64,000 bases of DNA from positions 2,356,001-2,420,000 of the forward strand of contig NZ_CP011047.1 in NCBI RefSeq assembly GCF_000982825.1. The letters run 5' to 3'. Each line of letters starts with the position of its first letter. Position 1 is the stretch's first letter. Shown one piece after another: positions 28,762 to 36,820 of the stretch. Under the pieces are notes generated by a model, which worked only from the letters and a program-made list of their open reading frames with translations, searched no databases and had not been told where the DNA came from. Source of the stretch: Cronobacter sakazakii. GTDB taxonomy: Bacteria > Pseudomonadota > Gammaproteobacteria > Enterobacterales > Enterobacteriaceae. The position numbers were made by a program, and so were the translations under genes.

Positions 28762-30102
28762 ATGACTGACAAATTAACACTGGCCGTCAACCATGCGTTG
28801 AACGATGCCAGGCTTGCGCGCGCCCGCATGATGATGGCTAACCCGTCTATGGGTCTGGATGCAAAACGTAGCACGGCGTGGTGCGAATATGGCTTCAAGG
28901 AAGATTTAGACTTCCATGACCTCTATAAGCTTTATCGCCGTGGAGGCATCGCTAACGGTGCGGTAAATAAGCTGGTATCCAACTGCTGGAAAACGAACCC
29001 TGAAGTTATTGAGGGTGATCCGGATGATGAATCACGCCAGGAATCGACGTGGGAGAAGTCGAGCAAAGAACAGGTGTTCACCCATCGGTTCTGGCGCTCA
29101 TTCGCCAAAGCCGATACGCGCCGACTGGTTGGTCGCTGGGCTGGCATCCTTCTGCACGTCAAAGACAATAAGCGCTGGGATGAGCCGGTAGTCAAAGGCC
29201 GTTCGCTACAGAAGATTACGCCAGCTTGGGCTAGTGCACTGAAGGTCGCCAGTCGTGATTACAACGGCAATGTCACGAAATGGCATTACACAGAAGTGCA
29301 GCCTGACGGGGGTAGAGTTCAACGTGACATCCACCCTGACCGAATCCTGATTATCGGTGATATGTCCGATGACGAGATCGGATTTCTGGAGCCTGGCTAC
29401 AACGCAGCTGTAAGCCTCGAAAAGGTAGAAGGAGGCAGCGGTGAATCTTTTCTGAAGAACGCCGCGCGCCAACTGAACGTCAATTTCGATAAAGAGATTA
29501 ACTTCAGCAACCTCGCGTCACTTTATGGCGTTAGCGTCACAGATCTGCAGGAGAAGTTCAATGAGGCTGCCGTTGAAGTTAACAGCGGCAATGATGTGCT
29601 TCTGACCACTCAAGGCGCGTCTGTTACGCCTCTGGTAACTTCGGTTGCCGACCCTTCACCTACTTACGATGTAAACCTGAAGACCTTTGCGGCATCGGTT
29701 GATATTCCCTCTCGCATTCTCGTTGGCAACCAGTCAGGCGAGCGCGCCAGCACGGAAGACCAGATTTACTTCAACGCTCGCTGTCAGTCGCGACGTGGTG
29801 ACCTGTCATTCGATATCGAGGATATGGTGGACAAGCTGATAGATCTGCAAATCCTGAAGCCGGTAGCCAAGTTCAGCATTGTCTGGGATGACCTTAACGA
29901 ACAGTCATCTTCAGACAAGCTGGATAGCGCCAGCAAGATGAGCGACATCAACCAGAAGACGCTGGCAACCGGCGAGCAGGTATTTACCGCTAACGAAATC
30001 CGCGTTGCTGCAGGATACGAGCCGCTTGGCGAACCGCTGACCGAGGATGACGATGAAGAAAGCGAACAAGCCAGCGAAACCAGCGATATTACCAGCCAAT
30101 AA
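28762..30102 (+). CDS. Portal protein (DUF1073 family)
   Basis: The 446-residue protein has the DUF1073 pattern: LYRRGGIANGAVNKLVSNCW near the start, TRRLVGRWAGILLHVKD, and a C-terminal STEDQIYFNARCQSRRGDL. The ending is acidic. Portals form the dodecameric ring at the capsid vertex. This family name is shared with Acb1-like domains, but context and length point to a portal. It overlaps the MuF gene. Confidence 0.88.
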   Translation: MTDKLTLAVNHALNDARLARARMMMANPSMGLDAKRSTAWCEYGFKEDLDFHDLYKLYRRGGIANGAVNKLVSNCWKTNPEVIEGDPDDESRQESTWEKSSKEQVFTHRFWRSFAKADTRRLVGRWAGILLHVKDNKRWDEPVVKGRSLQKITPAWASALKVASRDYNGNVTKWHYTEVQPDGGRVQRDIHPDRILIIGDMSDDEIGFLEPGYNAAVSLEKVEGGSGESFLKNAARQLNVNFDKEINFSNLASLYGVSVTDLQEKFNEAAVEVNSGNDVLLTTQGASVTPLVTSVADPSPTYDVNLKTFAASVDIPSRILVGNQSGERASTEDQIYFNARCQSRRGDLSFDIEDMVDKLIDLQILKPVAKFSIVWDDLNEQSSSDKLDSASKMSDINQKTLATGEQVFTANEIRVAAGYEPLGEPLTEDDDEESEQASETSDITSQ

Positions 30103-31819
30103 GCAGGACCCGACTGGTGTAGACAGGCTGGAGCGCGGCGCAATGCGCGAGTTCAGCAGACGGCTACGGAAAATCGGAAAGGGGTACATAGAGTTACTTA
30201 ACCGCATACCTTCAGAGCCAGCAGTAAACCAGCGCTACACCTTCCGCCTTGACCAGACACTTCTTTCCATGCTGCTTCAAAACGGTGAATCGCTCGTCGA
30301 TGACATTTTGTTGCAGGGCGGGGAGTTGAATTTGTGGTTCTGGCAGGACTACGTTTCTACGGCTTATCAGCGAGGAACGGCGCAGGAGTTTAGCAACCTT
30401 TCGCAGCAATCCCCGGCATACGCCGCCGACAGGGAAAGCATTGAGAAGATCCTGTTAAGTGACGCCTATCAGTCCCGTCTGATACTGGTCAGGGCGCGCG
30501 AGTTTGAAGAGATGAAAGGCCTTAGCAATCAGATAAAGGCTGACCTTTCCCGCGTACTGACGGACGGTATTGGGCGCGGGCTTAACCCTCGCGAAGTTGC
30601 CAGAAATATAACCGCTCAAACAGATATCGAGCGCAGCAGAGCCAACCGCATTGCACGCACGGAAATCACTACCGCACTCCGGCGTGCGCGATGGGACGAA
30701 CATGACCAGGCAAAAGATGATTTAGGCCTTAACGTCATGTTGCTTCATATGTCCGCCTTAAGCCCCACAACGCGACGTACACACGCTCTCAGGCACGGAC
30801 ACCTCTATACCTCGGATGAGGTCAGGGAGTGGTACAGCATCAATGGCAACGCGATTAACTGCTACCTGCCTGACACAGAAGTGCAAGGCAGGTTTGTGGC
30901 TGGCTCAAAAACTTACTACAAGGGGATGGTCGTCAAGCTTGTGACTCGTAGTGGTCGCAACCTTACCGTTACCCCTAATCACCCCGTAATGACCGACAGA
31001 GGATTGATTGCTGCTAACGAAGTCACGGAAAGAGACAATCTTTTCGCATACAGCAGCAATGTCGAAAATTCTGTTGGGATAGGTGACCTGAACGACCAGC
31101 ATAGAGTATCCGCAGTTCAGGATGTCTTTAGCTCTCTGGTGGAGTCTGGTCATTCGATCCTTAGATGGGTGAGTGCTGTAGATTTCCACGGCGACGGTAG
31201 TTCCTGCAATGGAGAGGTCCACATTGTAAGGTCCGACCGGCAACTGACCATTGCATGCGACACCCATACGAGCAAGATGCTCGATTATTTCGCTCTCAAA
31301 CATACCAACTCTGTCAGCGCGTTGATTCAGGGATCGCCTTTCTCTGACCTCATCGCTATCGATTTGGCCCCTCCTGACGCCGAGGGCTGCAGCGGTAACA
31401 AGTCGCCTTTCTTCAGGCGTGGCAAGCGAGAATCGGTTTATTGCAGCAGTACTTTTTCCTCTGCGAACAATTCCAGCAGCTTCGAGCCGTCGCTTAACAG
31501 CGCTGCGGGAAGCACCAATCTTTCTGGAGATAGCCTGCTCAGAGAGGCCGGACTTATAGAGATTGACGATGTTGTCAGTGTCGAGAGGTATTTCTTTGAA
31601 GGTCATGTTTACGATCTCGAAGAAGTGTCAGGCCTTATGATAGCCAATGGAATAATCGCAAGCAACTGTAAATGCACTCAGGTCACCGTTCTGGTTGATG
31701 AGAAGGGCGTTCCGCTCAACTCCAGCGTTATCGATATTGCCAAAAAAGAGTTTGCTCAGACATGGGGCAAGCGCATGGCCACAAATAAATCACATCACTG
31801 CTGCAAACACGCGGCATAG
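30053..31819 (+). CDS. MuF head-morphogenesis protein carrying an intein
   Basis: The precursor has 588 residues; the ATG at 30053 has GAGG 6 nt upstream (another ATG at 30047 abuts it). The MuF domain ends TRRTHALRHGHLYTSDEVRE...GNAIN and resumes CKCTQV, so the conserved N-C-x-C motif is split by a 269-residue intein (30860-31666). Spliced, the protein would have about 319 residues, the usual SPP1 gp7/MuF size. It is a minor head protein bound to the portal. Without splicing the conserved Cys motif is broken. Confidence 0.92.
   Translation: MKKANKPAKPAILPANKQDPTGVDRLERGAMREFSRRLRKIGKGYIELLNRIPSEPAVNQRYTFRLDQTLLSMLLQNGESLVDDILLQGGELNLWFWQDYVSTAYQRGTAQEFSNLSQQSPAYAADRESIEKILLSDAYQSRLILVRAREFEEMKGLSNQIKADLSRVLTDGIGRGLNPREVARNITAQTDIERSRANRIARTEITTALRRARWDEHDQAKDDLGLNVMLLHMSALSPTTRRTHALRHGHLYTSDEVREWYSINGNAINCYLPDTEVQGRFVAGSKTYYKGMVVKLVTRSGRNLTVTPNHPVMTDRGLIAANEVTERDNLFAYSSNVENSVGIGDLNDQHRVSAVQDVFSSLVESGHSILRWVSAVDFHGDGSSCNGEVHIVRSDRQLTIACDTHTSKMLDYFALKHTNSVSALIQGSPFSDLIAIDLAPPDAEGCSGNKSPFFRRGKRESVYCSSTFSSANNSSSFEPSLNSAAGSTNLSGDSLLREAGLIEIDDVVSVERYFFEGHVYDLEEVSGLMIANGIIASNCKCTQVTVLVDEKGVPLNSSVIDIAKKEFAQTWGKRMATNKSHHCCKHAA
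30860..31666 (+). other. Intein within MuF
   Basis: The 269-residue element begins with Cys1 (CYLPDTEVQ, block A), has block B GRNLTVTPNHPVMTDRG with the T-x-x-H motif, and ends HVYDLEEVSGLMIANGIIAS then Asn before the C-extein Cys (blocks F and G). The penultimate residue is Ser rather than the usual His. There is no LAGLIDADG or HNH motif in its frame. The central part is Ser-rich and is instead open on the opposite strand. Confidence 0.92.
30905..31606 (-). CDS. HTH plus Vsr-like nuclease encoded antisense inside the intein
   Basis: The 233-codon frame lies wholly inside the intein on the other strand. Residues about 10-50 form a resolvase-like helix-turn-helix (VNLYKSGLSEQAISRKIGAS, RSAVKRRLEAAGI). 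Residues about 100-180 resemble a Vsr/PD-(D/E)XK core: Glu104/Glu106 in FESEIIEHL, Asp130 in YNVDLSI, Glu141 in VAVEIY, His146, then a YSMLVVQV strand. Its codons lie in register with the intein codons. The Shine-Dalgarno is weak (GAG). It is probably the homing endonuclease of this intein; I know of no certain precedent for the arrangement. Confidence 0.8.
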   Translation of the reverse strand: MTFKEIPLDTDNIVNLYKSGLSEQAISRKIGASRSAVKRRLEAAGIVRRGKSTAAINRFSLATPEERRLVTAAALGVRRGQIDSDEVRERRSLNQRADRVGMFESEIIEHLARMGVACNGQLPVGPYNVDLSIAGTTVAVEIYSTHPSKDRMTRLHQRAKDILNCGYSMLVVQVTYPNRIFDIAAVCEKIVSFRDFVSSNQSSVGHYGVIRGNGKVATTTSHKLDDHPLVVSF

Positions 31820-31835
31820 ACAAGAGTAATCACCC

Positions 31836-33110
31836 ATGACAATGCAGGTTAACGTCACCACAAAGGTGAACAGTCAGTCTATTCGCCGTGAAACGTATAA
31901 CGGGCGCGAACATCTGGTTCTCCCCAGCTATACGCTGCCGGCGAACGTAGTAATGAACGGTGGTCTTTACCCCGCATCAGAAATCGACGCGCACTATCAG
32001 GGGCTGGAAGGCACTCTGGCACCATTGGGTCACCCAACGGTCAATGGTCAGTTTGTATCAGCTTTCTCTCCTGAGGGAATCAACGTAGGCCACATCGGCG
32101 CATGGAACCGCAACGTGAAGAAATCCGGCAATCGGGTTTATGCGGAGAAATGGGTTGATGTTCAGGTTGCCAATCAGAGTGAGGGTGGGCGTGAACTTCT
32201 GGAGCGCGTTGCAGCGATTGAGCGCGGCGATGATGTACCACCCATTCATACCAGCGTTGCAGTATTTCTCGACCAGCTTGAGGCAAGCGAGCAACAGAAG
32301 GCTCAGGGCATTGAATGGGTTGCCAAAATCAACGCAATGGACCATGACGCCATCCTCCTTCATGAAGTCGGTGCGGCACAGCCAGAGCAGGGCGTTGGTC
32401 TGATGGTTAACGCTGACCAGGCAAAGTCCATCAAAACCAACTCTGGCGCACTGGTAGGCGAGTCCTACCGCGAACGTGAACGCCGCCTTGAGAAAGCTGC
32501 CCGCGACAAATTTGCGACCGGGCCTGACGATTACGCATGGATTGCTGACTTTACCGATTCACAGGCGATTGTCATCCGTAACGGCGGTGATGCACAGGTG
32601 TACGGGTATACCAGTGATGGCGGGCAGATCACCTTTGACGAAACAGGCACCAAAGTGGCGCGCCAGGAGTCATGGGTCGCAATTGTAGCCAACAAATTCA
32701 AATCTCTTTTCACACCGCAGGACGCTCCTGCAACAAACCACAAAACGGAGGGCGACATGCCTTTAACCAAAGAAGAACTGGAACAAATCGGCAGCATGAT
32801 TGGTGAGGCTGTGGCTACCAATACGGAGAAGGCAATTAAGCCGCTTTCCGAGAAGGTTGAAGCGCTACAGGCCAACCAGGAAAAGCTGACAGAAACCCTG
32901 ACCGCCAACTCTCGCGCTGAAGAACAGACCAAGCGCGCCGCTGTGGCTGCTAAGCATGGCGAAGTCGTAGCTAACGCGCTGTCAGGCGAAGCGCTAGATG
33001 CAATGTTTAAATCCTTGGGTGAAGCCGCTCCGCTGGGTACTAACTCTGCACAGAACCAGGCAGAAACCGGCGCGCCTGATTACAAAACCTACTTTGGAGG
33101 TGCTGCGTAA
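31836..33110 (+). CDS. Prohead protease/scaffold-type protein (DUF2213)
   Basis: The product has 424 residues. The N-terminal half (about 20-200: LVLPSYTLPANVVMNGGLYP, APLGHPTVNG, HTSVAVFLDQLEA) resembles DUF2213 phage proteins, and the C-terminal third is a coiled coil (LEQIGSMIGEAVATNTEKAI and following) like a scaffold. It probably directs capsid assembly and may process itself. It ends where the decoration gene begins (1-nt overlap). Confidence 0.7.
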   Translation: MTMQVNVTTKVNSQSIRRETYNGREHLVLPSYTLPANVVMNGGLYPASEIDAHYQGLEGTLAPLGHPTVNGQFVSAFSPEGINVGHIGAWNRNVKKSGNRVYAEKWVDVQVANQSEGGRELLERVAAIERGDDVPPIHTSVAVFLDQLEASEQQKAQGIEWVAKINAMDHDAILLHEVGAAQPEQGVGLMVNADQAKSIKTNSGALVGESYRERERRLEKAARDKFATGPDDYAWIADFTDSQAIVIRNGGDAQVYGYTSDGGQITFDETGTKVARQESWVAIVANKFKSLFTPQDAPATNHKTEGDMPLTKEELEQIGSMIGEAVATNTEKAIKPLSEKVEALQANQEKLTETLTANSRAEEQTKRAAVAAKHGEVVANALSGEALDAMFKSLGEAAPLGTNSAQNQAETGAPDYKTYFGGAA

Positions 33111-33562
33111 TGGCACGTTATCGTCGAATCAATATTGACGGTCAGTCGCTGTACAAGACCGAAACCCGAGTGGTCGCTGCTGATACCCTGCCGGGAACTG
33201 CAGTAGTCATTAATGGCGACAACGAGTTTGCACAAGCAACTGCTCTGACTGGTCGTCTCTACATCGTTGAAACCGGTTATCACCAGGGCCTGACCGTTAA
33301 TGAGCCAATCCCTGCCGGTGATTCTGCCGTCGGCAACTATCTGGAGGAGGGTCGCGAACTGGCGCTACGGTGTGCTGCTGGCACCTACGCAAAAGATGAC
33401 CCGATCAAGCTTGGCACTAATGGTCAGTTCACCAAAGCGAGCGCCGACACTGACTCAGTGATTGGCTACAGCCAGGATGACGTAACCATCGCCGCCAGTA
33501 CTACCGATTTAATCCGCGTACGCGCTCGCGTAGGCACCGTTGCCGCAGCAGCTGGCGCTTAA
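33110..33562 (+). CDS. Probable head decoration protein
   Basis: This beta-rich 150-residue protein (MARYRRINIDGQSLYKTETR onward, LRCAAGTYAKDDPIKLGTNG, IRVRARVGTVAAAAGA) has the size, position (between scaffold and major capsid) and repeated small-residue style of capsid-decorating proteins. No catalytic motif. Assignment by context. Confidence 0.65.
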   Translation: MARYRRINIDGQSLYKTETRVVAADTLPGTAVVINGDNEFAQATALTGRLYIVETGYHQGLTVNEPIPAGDSAVGNYLEEGRELALRCAAGTYAKDDPIKLGTNGQFTKASADTDSVIGYSQDDVTIAASTTDLIRVRARVGTVAAAAGA

Positions 33563-33576
33563 TCAGGAGAATAAGA

Positions 33577-34674
33577 ATGTATTTTACCGCTGAAACACTG
33601 GCTGCTAACAGCCGACTGCGCGGACACTGGAACGAGCTGTGGGCTAACCGCAACATCTTCAATCAACAGCATGACATGATGGTTAATGCCTACCGACCAA
33701 GCATGACCGCAGAAATGCTGGCGGCTAACGCTGTTGGCGGTTTTACCCGCGAATTCTGGGCTGAGATTGATCGCCAGATCATCCAAATGCGCGATCAGGA
33801 AGATGGCATGGAAATTATCAACGACCTTCTGGCTGTCCAGACCGTACTGCCTATCGGCAAAACCGCGAAGCTCTACACCGTTTCCGGTGATATTGCTGAT
33901 GACGTATCAATCAGCATCGATGGTCAGGCACCATATTCCTTCGACCACACCGAATACGGCGGCGATGGCGACCCTATTCCGGTGTTCACTGCAGGTTATG
34001 GCGTTAACTGGCGTCACGCTGCAGGCCTGAGCACTGTTGGTATTGACCTGGCGCTGGACTCGCAGGCTGCCAAGATGCGCAAGTTCCACAAAAAGCGCGT
34101 CGGGTACTACCTGAATGGCGATGACAGCATTTCTGTCGATGGCTACAAAGGTCAGGGCATCCGTAACCACCGAAACACTGCGAAGATTAACCTCGGCAGC
34201 GGCGCTGGCGGCGCGAATATCGACCTGACTACGGCCTCACCGGCTGACATGCTGGCATTCTTCGGCCCGACTGGTGCTTTTGGCCTGACTGCTCGCCGTA
34301 ACAAAGTTGCTGCCTATGATGTTCTGTGGGTGAGTTCTGAGATTTGGGCAAACATGTCCAAGCCTTACCTCATCAACGTAAACTCGGGCAGCAACGCTCT
34401 GGTAAGCGGCACTGTGGCTGATGCGATCTCTCGCTTCATTCCTGCCAAGGAGATCCGCCCGACCTTCGCGCTAAGCGGCAATGAGTTCTTCGGATATCAG
34501 CGTCGCCAGGACGTAATTTCACCGCTGGTAGGCATGGCTGTAGGCGTAGTTCCGCTGCCGCGTCTGATGCCGCAGAGCAATTACAACTTCCAGATCATGT
34601 CTGCAGAAGGCTTGCAGATTAAGAAGGACGGCGAAGGCCTGTCTGGTGTGGTTTACGGCGCTAATCTGGCATAA
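33577..34674 (+). CDS. Major capsid protein
   Basis: The product has 365 residues. It follows scaffold and decoration genes and has the features of an HK97-fold capsid protein of the DUF2184-like group (TREFWAEIDRQIIQMRDQED, YSFDHTEYGGDGDPIP, FFGYQRRQDVISPLVGMAVG). Good AGGAGAATAAG leader before the ATG. It forms the icosahedral shell. Confidence 0.85.
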   Translation: MYFTAETLAANSRLRGHWNELWANRNIFNQQHDMMVNAYRPSMTAEMLAANAVGGFTREFWAEIDRQIIQMRDQEDGMEIINDLLAVQTVLPIGKTAKLYTVSGDIADDVSISIDGQAPYSFDHTEYGGDGDPIPVFTAGYGVNWRHAAGLSTVGIDLALDSQAAKMRKFHKKRVGYYLNGDDSISVDGYKGQGIRNHRNTAKINLGSGAGGANIDLTTASPADMLAFFGPTGAFGLTARRNKVAAYDVLWVSSEIWANMSKPYLINVNSGSNALVSGTVADAISRFIPAKEIRPTFALSGNEFFGYQRRQDVISPLVGMAVGVVPLPRLMPQSNYNFQIMSAEGLQIKKDGEGLSGVVYGANLA

Positions 34675-34684
34675 AGGATAAATC

Positions 34685-34981
34685 ATGGCTGATAAATACG
34701 AAGTAACCCGTCCTTGGCATGGTGTCTCTTTAGGCGAAGTGGTTGAACTGGAAAACCTGCACCCTTCGTTGAAATCTCATGTCCGTAAGCTTTCCGGTAA
34801 GGCGTCAGCAGAGCTGACTCCGGCGACCCCTGATGCATCTACCGATAAGCAGGCCCGCAAGCAGGCTATCACCAAGCGCCTTGATGATCTGGGCATTGAG
34901 TACAAAGGCAATATGGGCGTCGACAAGCTCGCAGGCCTTCTGCCAGAGGGCGAGCTGGATAAGCTTTTCCCTGCTGAGTAA
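34685..34981 (+). CDS. Small head protein with HeH/LEM-like end
   Basis: The product has 98 residues. The C-terminal AITKRLDDLGIEYKGNMGVD (then KLAGLLPEGEL) has the look of a HeH/LEM-type helix-extension-helix found in small phage head proteins. The first half (WHGVSLGEVVELENLHPSL) is unassigned. A terminator follows at once. Confidence 0.6.
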   Translation: MADKYEVTRPWHGVSLGEVVELENLHPSLKSHVRKLSGKASAELTPATPDASTDKQARKQAITKRLDDLGIEYKGNMGVDKLAGLLPEGELDKLFPAE

Positions 34982-34983
34982 CA

Positions 34984-35006
34984 GCCGCCGCGATGGCGGT
35001 TTTTTT
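34984..35006 (+). terminator. Rho-independent terminator
   Basis: GCCGCC-N5-GGCGGT followed by a run of T's, starting 3 nt after the preceding stop codon. Confidence 0.8.
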
Positions 35007-35040
35007 ATGCCCTCTGCGGAGGGCTATATCTGAGGTCAGC

Positions 35041-35442
35041 ATGATAACCACAGCACAGGCGAAGGAATACCTATCGTCGGTCGGCATCACGCTGCCCGAC
35101 TTTATTCTTGACGCGCTGATTGAGCAGGTGAACAGCATTCAGGAATGTCTTGATGCTCATTACCCAGCTGCGACAGCGCTGCTAATTCAAATGTATTTGT
35201 TAGGACTGATGGGGCTGGGGCAGGGCGATCGCTATATCAGCTCTCAGACAGCCCCGTCAGGTGCCTCAAGGTCGTTTCGATATCAGTCGTTTGCGGATCG
35301 GTGGTCAGGATCTCTGTCCTTACTGCGAGGGCTTGATAAGTATGGCTGTGCAACCTCGCTGATTCCCCCAGACCCCAGTAATAAGGCTTTTGCAGGCATC
35401 TGGATAGGGAAAGGTGGATGCATGTGTAACGGTGAACGCTAA
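35041..35442 (+). CDS. Head-tail adaptor-type protein
   Basis: The product has 133 residues from MITTAQAKEYLSSVGITLPD; AGGT precedes the ATG at 35041. The helical start (ILDALIEQVNSIQECLDAHY) and place after the capsid gene fit a gp6-like connector. The C-terminus is Cys/Gly-rich. It overlaps the next gene by one base. Confidence 0.6.
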   Translation: MITTAQAKEYLSSVGITLPDFILDALIEQVNSIQECLDAHYPAATALLIQMYLLGLMGLGQGDRYISSQTAPSGASRSFRYQSFADRWSGSLSLLRGLDKYGCATSLIPPDPSNKAFAGIWIGKGGCMCNGER

Positions 35443-35612
35443 TGACGTGGATATCCGTTAAAAATCGACTCCCGCGGTCATTCGAGCGCGTATGGGTACT
35501 TACTGAAACAGGTCGGCAGACCACCGGATACGTTAAATCGGATGGGGAGTGGTTTATTAACTGCCCGCGCATCCGGGAGAGTGGTGCGAAGGTGCTGCGC
35601 TGGAGGGAATAA
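35442..35612 (+). CDS. DUF551-like small protein in head module
   Basis: The product has 56 residues: MTWISVKNRLPRSFERVWVL then GYVKSDGEWFINCPRI and KVLRWRE. The WISVKNRLP start and final W follow the DUF551 pattern seen in early proteins such as 16772-17560. Finding it among connector genes is unusual. Confidence 0.6.
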   Translation: MTWISVKNRLPRSFERVWVLTETGRQTTGYVKSDGEWFINCPRIRESGAKVLRWRE

Positions 35613-35614
35613 GA

Positions 35615-35965
35615 ATGTCAGAGTTGGCCCGCTGGTCATACACCGGCAAAGCGACGTTTTGGAAGCGACTGGAAGGCCAGAATGACTATGGTGATCCGTT
35701 GGGTTTCGCAGCTCCGGTGGTCATCGATTGCGGCTATGAAGGTGGGTTGAGCAAGCGGCTCGGCGATATTGGTTCAGAGCGAGTAATCAAAAACACCTTC
35801 TGGACGGAATTCGCCGATGCGGATATGGGGGATTACATCCTGATTGGCGTGTCTACCGAAGCAGACCCTGTTCAGGCTGGGGCTGATGAAATACTCCAAT
35901 CTATAAGGGATGAAGACACGTTCGACCGCCTTATGGATGACTACGCGATAATTACCGGAGGCTGA
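35615..35965 (+). CDS. Head-tail joining protein (stopper position)
   Basis: This beta-rich 116-residue protein (MSELARWSYTGKATFWKRLE onward; DYILIGVSTEADPVQAG) occupies the stopper slot between adaptor and tail-completion genes. Assigned by order and size. Confidence 0.6.
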   Translation: MSELARWSYTGKATFWKRLEGQNDYGDPLGFAAPVVIDCGYEGGLSKRLGDIGSERVIKNTFWTEFADADMGDYILIGVSTEADPVQAGADEILQSIRDEDTFDRLMDDYAIITGG

Positions 35966-35967
35966 GC

Positions 35968-36339
35968 ATGGCTGGAAAAATCAGAGGCATAAGCCAGGCT
36001 AAGGCCAATCTTGAAAAACTCATTGCTGATGTTCAGGGAAGAAAAGCAATAAGAGCGATAAAGAGCGCGCTCATTATTGGTTCATCACAGGCATCCGTAT
36101 ATACGCCTATCGGTGACACCTCCACGCTCATCAATAGTCAATATCAGGAACTGGATGTAAACGGCACTCGCCTGACTGGGCGCGTTGGGTATTCAGCCAA
36201 CTATGCGGTCTATGTTCACGATCCCAACATCCCACAGAAATTCCGCCGTGCAACTGCAAGGAAGGAGTTCCTTACAAAAGGGTTTGAGGATACCCGAGAG
36301 CAAATCGACCGGGTTATGAAACAGGAGTTGTCGCTATGA
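35968..36339 (+). CDS. Tail completion protein, HK97 gp10-like
   Basis: The product has 123 residues. SALIIGSSQASVYTPIGDTS and VGYSANYAVYVHD are typical of the HK97 gp10/minor tail family, and the basic C-terminus (FRRATARKEFLTKGFEDTRE) fits too. It overlaps the tail terminator gene by ATGA. Confidence 0.75.
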   Translation: MAGKIRGISQAKANLEKLIADVQGRKAIRAIKSALIIGSSQASVYTPIGDTSTLINSQYQELDVNGTRLTGRVGYSANYAVYVHDPNIPQKFRRATARKEFLTKGFEDTREQIDRVMKQELSL

Positions 36340-36719
36340 ACCCTCCGATGCATACCCGGCTGCGTGATTATTTTGTAGGTGCCGGGCTTACCGCTGGTTT
36401 TACAACCCAACTCCTTATATGGAATGACACCGGAAACATGTCAGAGCGTTTTATGGTATTCCGCCCTAACGGCGGCTCTTCCATACGCAATGAACTAGGG
36501 GCCGAATATTACGTGTTAGTAGATGTTATCGGCGCAAAAGGAGGGAATGGATATTTAGACACTTCGGTGCAGCAAATTATCCAGCACGTGCAATCAGACC
36601 CTCTGCCAAGCAACTGTATTGGCTATATCGAAAATTTCGGCGGTATCCCCGCTCCAGTCCTAACAGCTGAAGGTCGCCTCATCTATCGGCTGCAATTCGC
36701 TATTAAATATGGTGAGTGA
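36336..36719 (+). CDS. Tail terminator protein
   Basis: The product has 127 residues. VFRPNGGSSIRNELGAEYYV then LVDVIGAKG, and a C-terminal LIYRLQFAIKYGE match phage tail terminator proteins, which cap the tail tube and join it to the head. Assigned on pattern and order. Confidence 0.7.
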   Translation: MNPPMHTRLRDYFVGAGLTAGFTTQLLIWNDTGNMSERFMVFRPNGGSSIRNELGAEYYVLVDVIGAKGGNGYLDTSVQQIIQHVQSDPLPSNCIGYIENFGGIPAPVLTAEGRLIYRLQFAIKYGE

Positions 36720-36735
36720 ACTGTATAATTAACCA

Positions 36736-36783
36736 GTGGCTAGGCTGATCACCGAAGGCCCGGTTTCGTCGCCGGGTTGCCAC
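36736..36783 (+). ncRNA. Short closed RNA fold before HNH gene
   Basis: GTGGC (36736-36740) pairs with GCCAC (36779-36783). Next to the 3' strand is a hairpin CCCGG-N8-CCGGG (36759-36776). The element is about 48 nt, in a gap of 100 nt without genes and 37 nt before the HNH start. Function unknown. Confidence 0.35.
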
Positions 36784-36820
36784 ACCCACCAAACGACGAG
36801 CAACTTTGACGAGGTTGTGC

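Noticed and set aside
30860..31666. In-frame LAGLIDADG or HNH endonuclease within the intein
   Set aside because: No such motif is visible in the sense frame; the central region is low-complexity.
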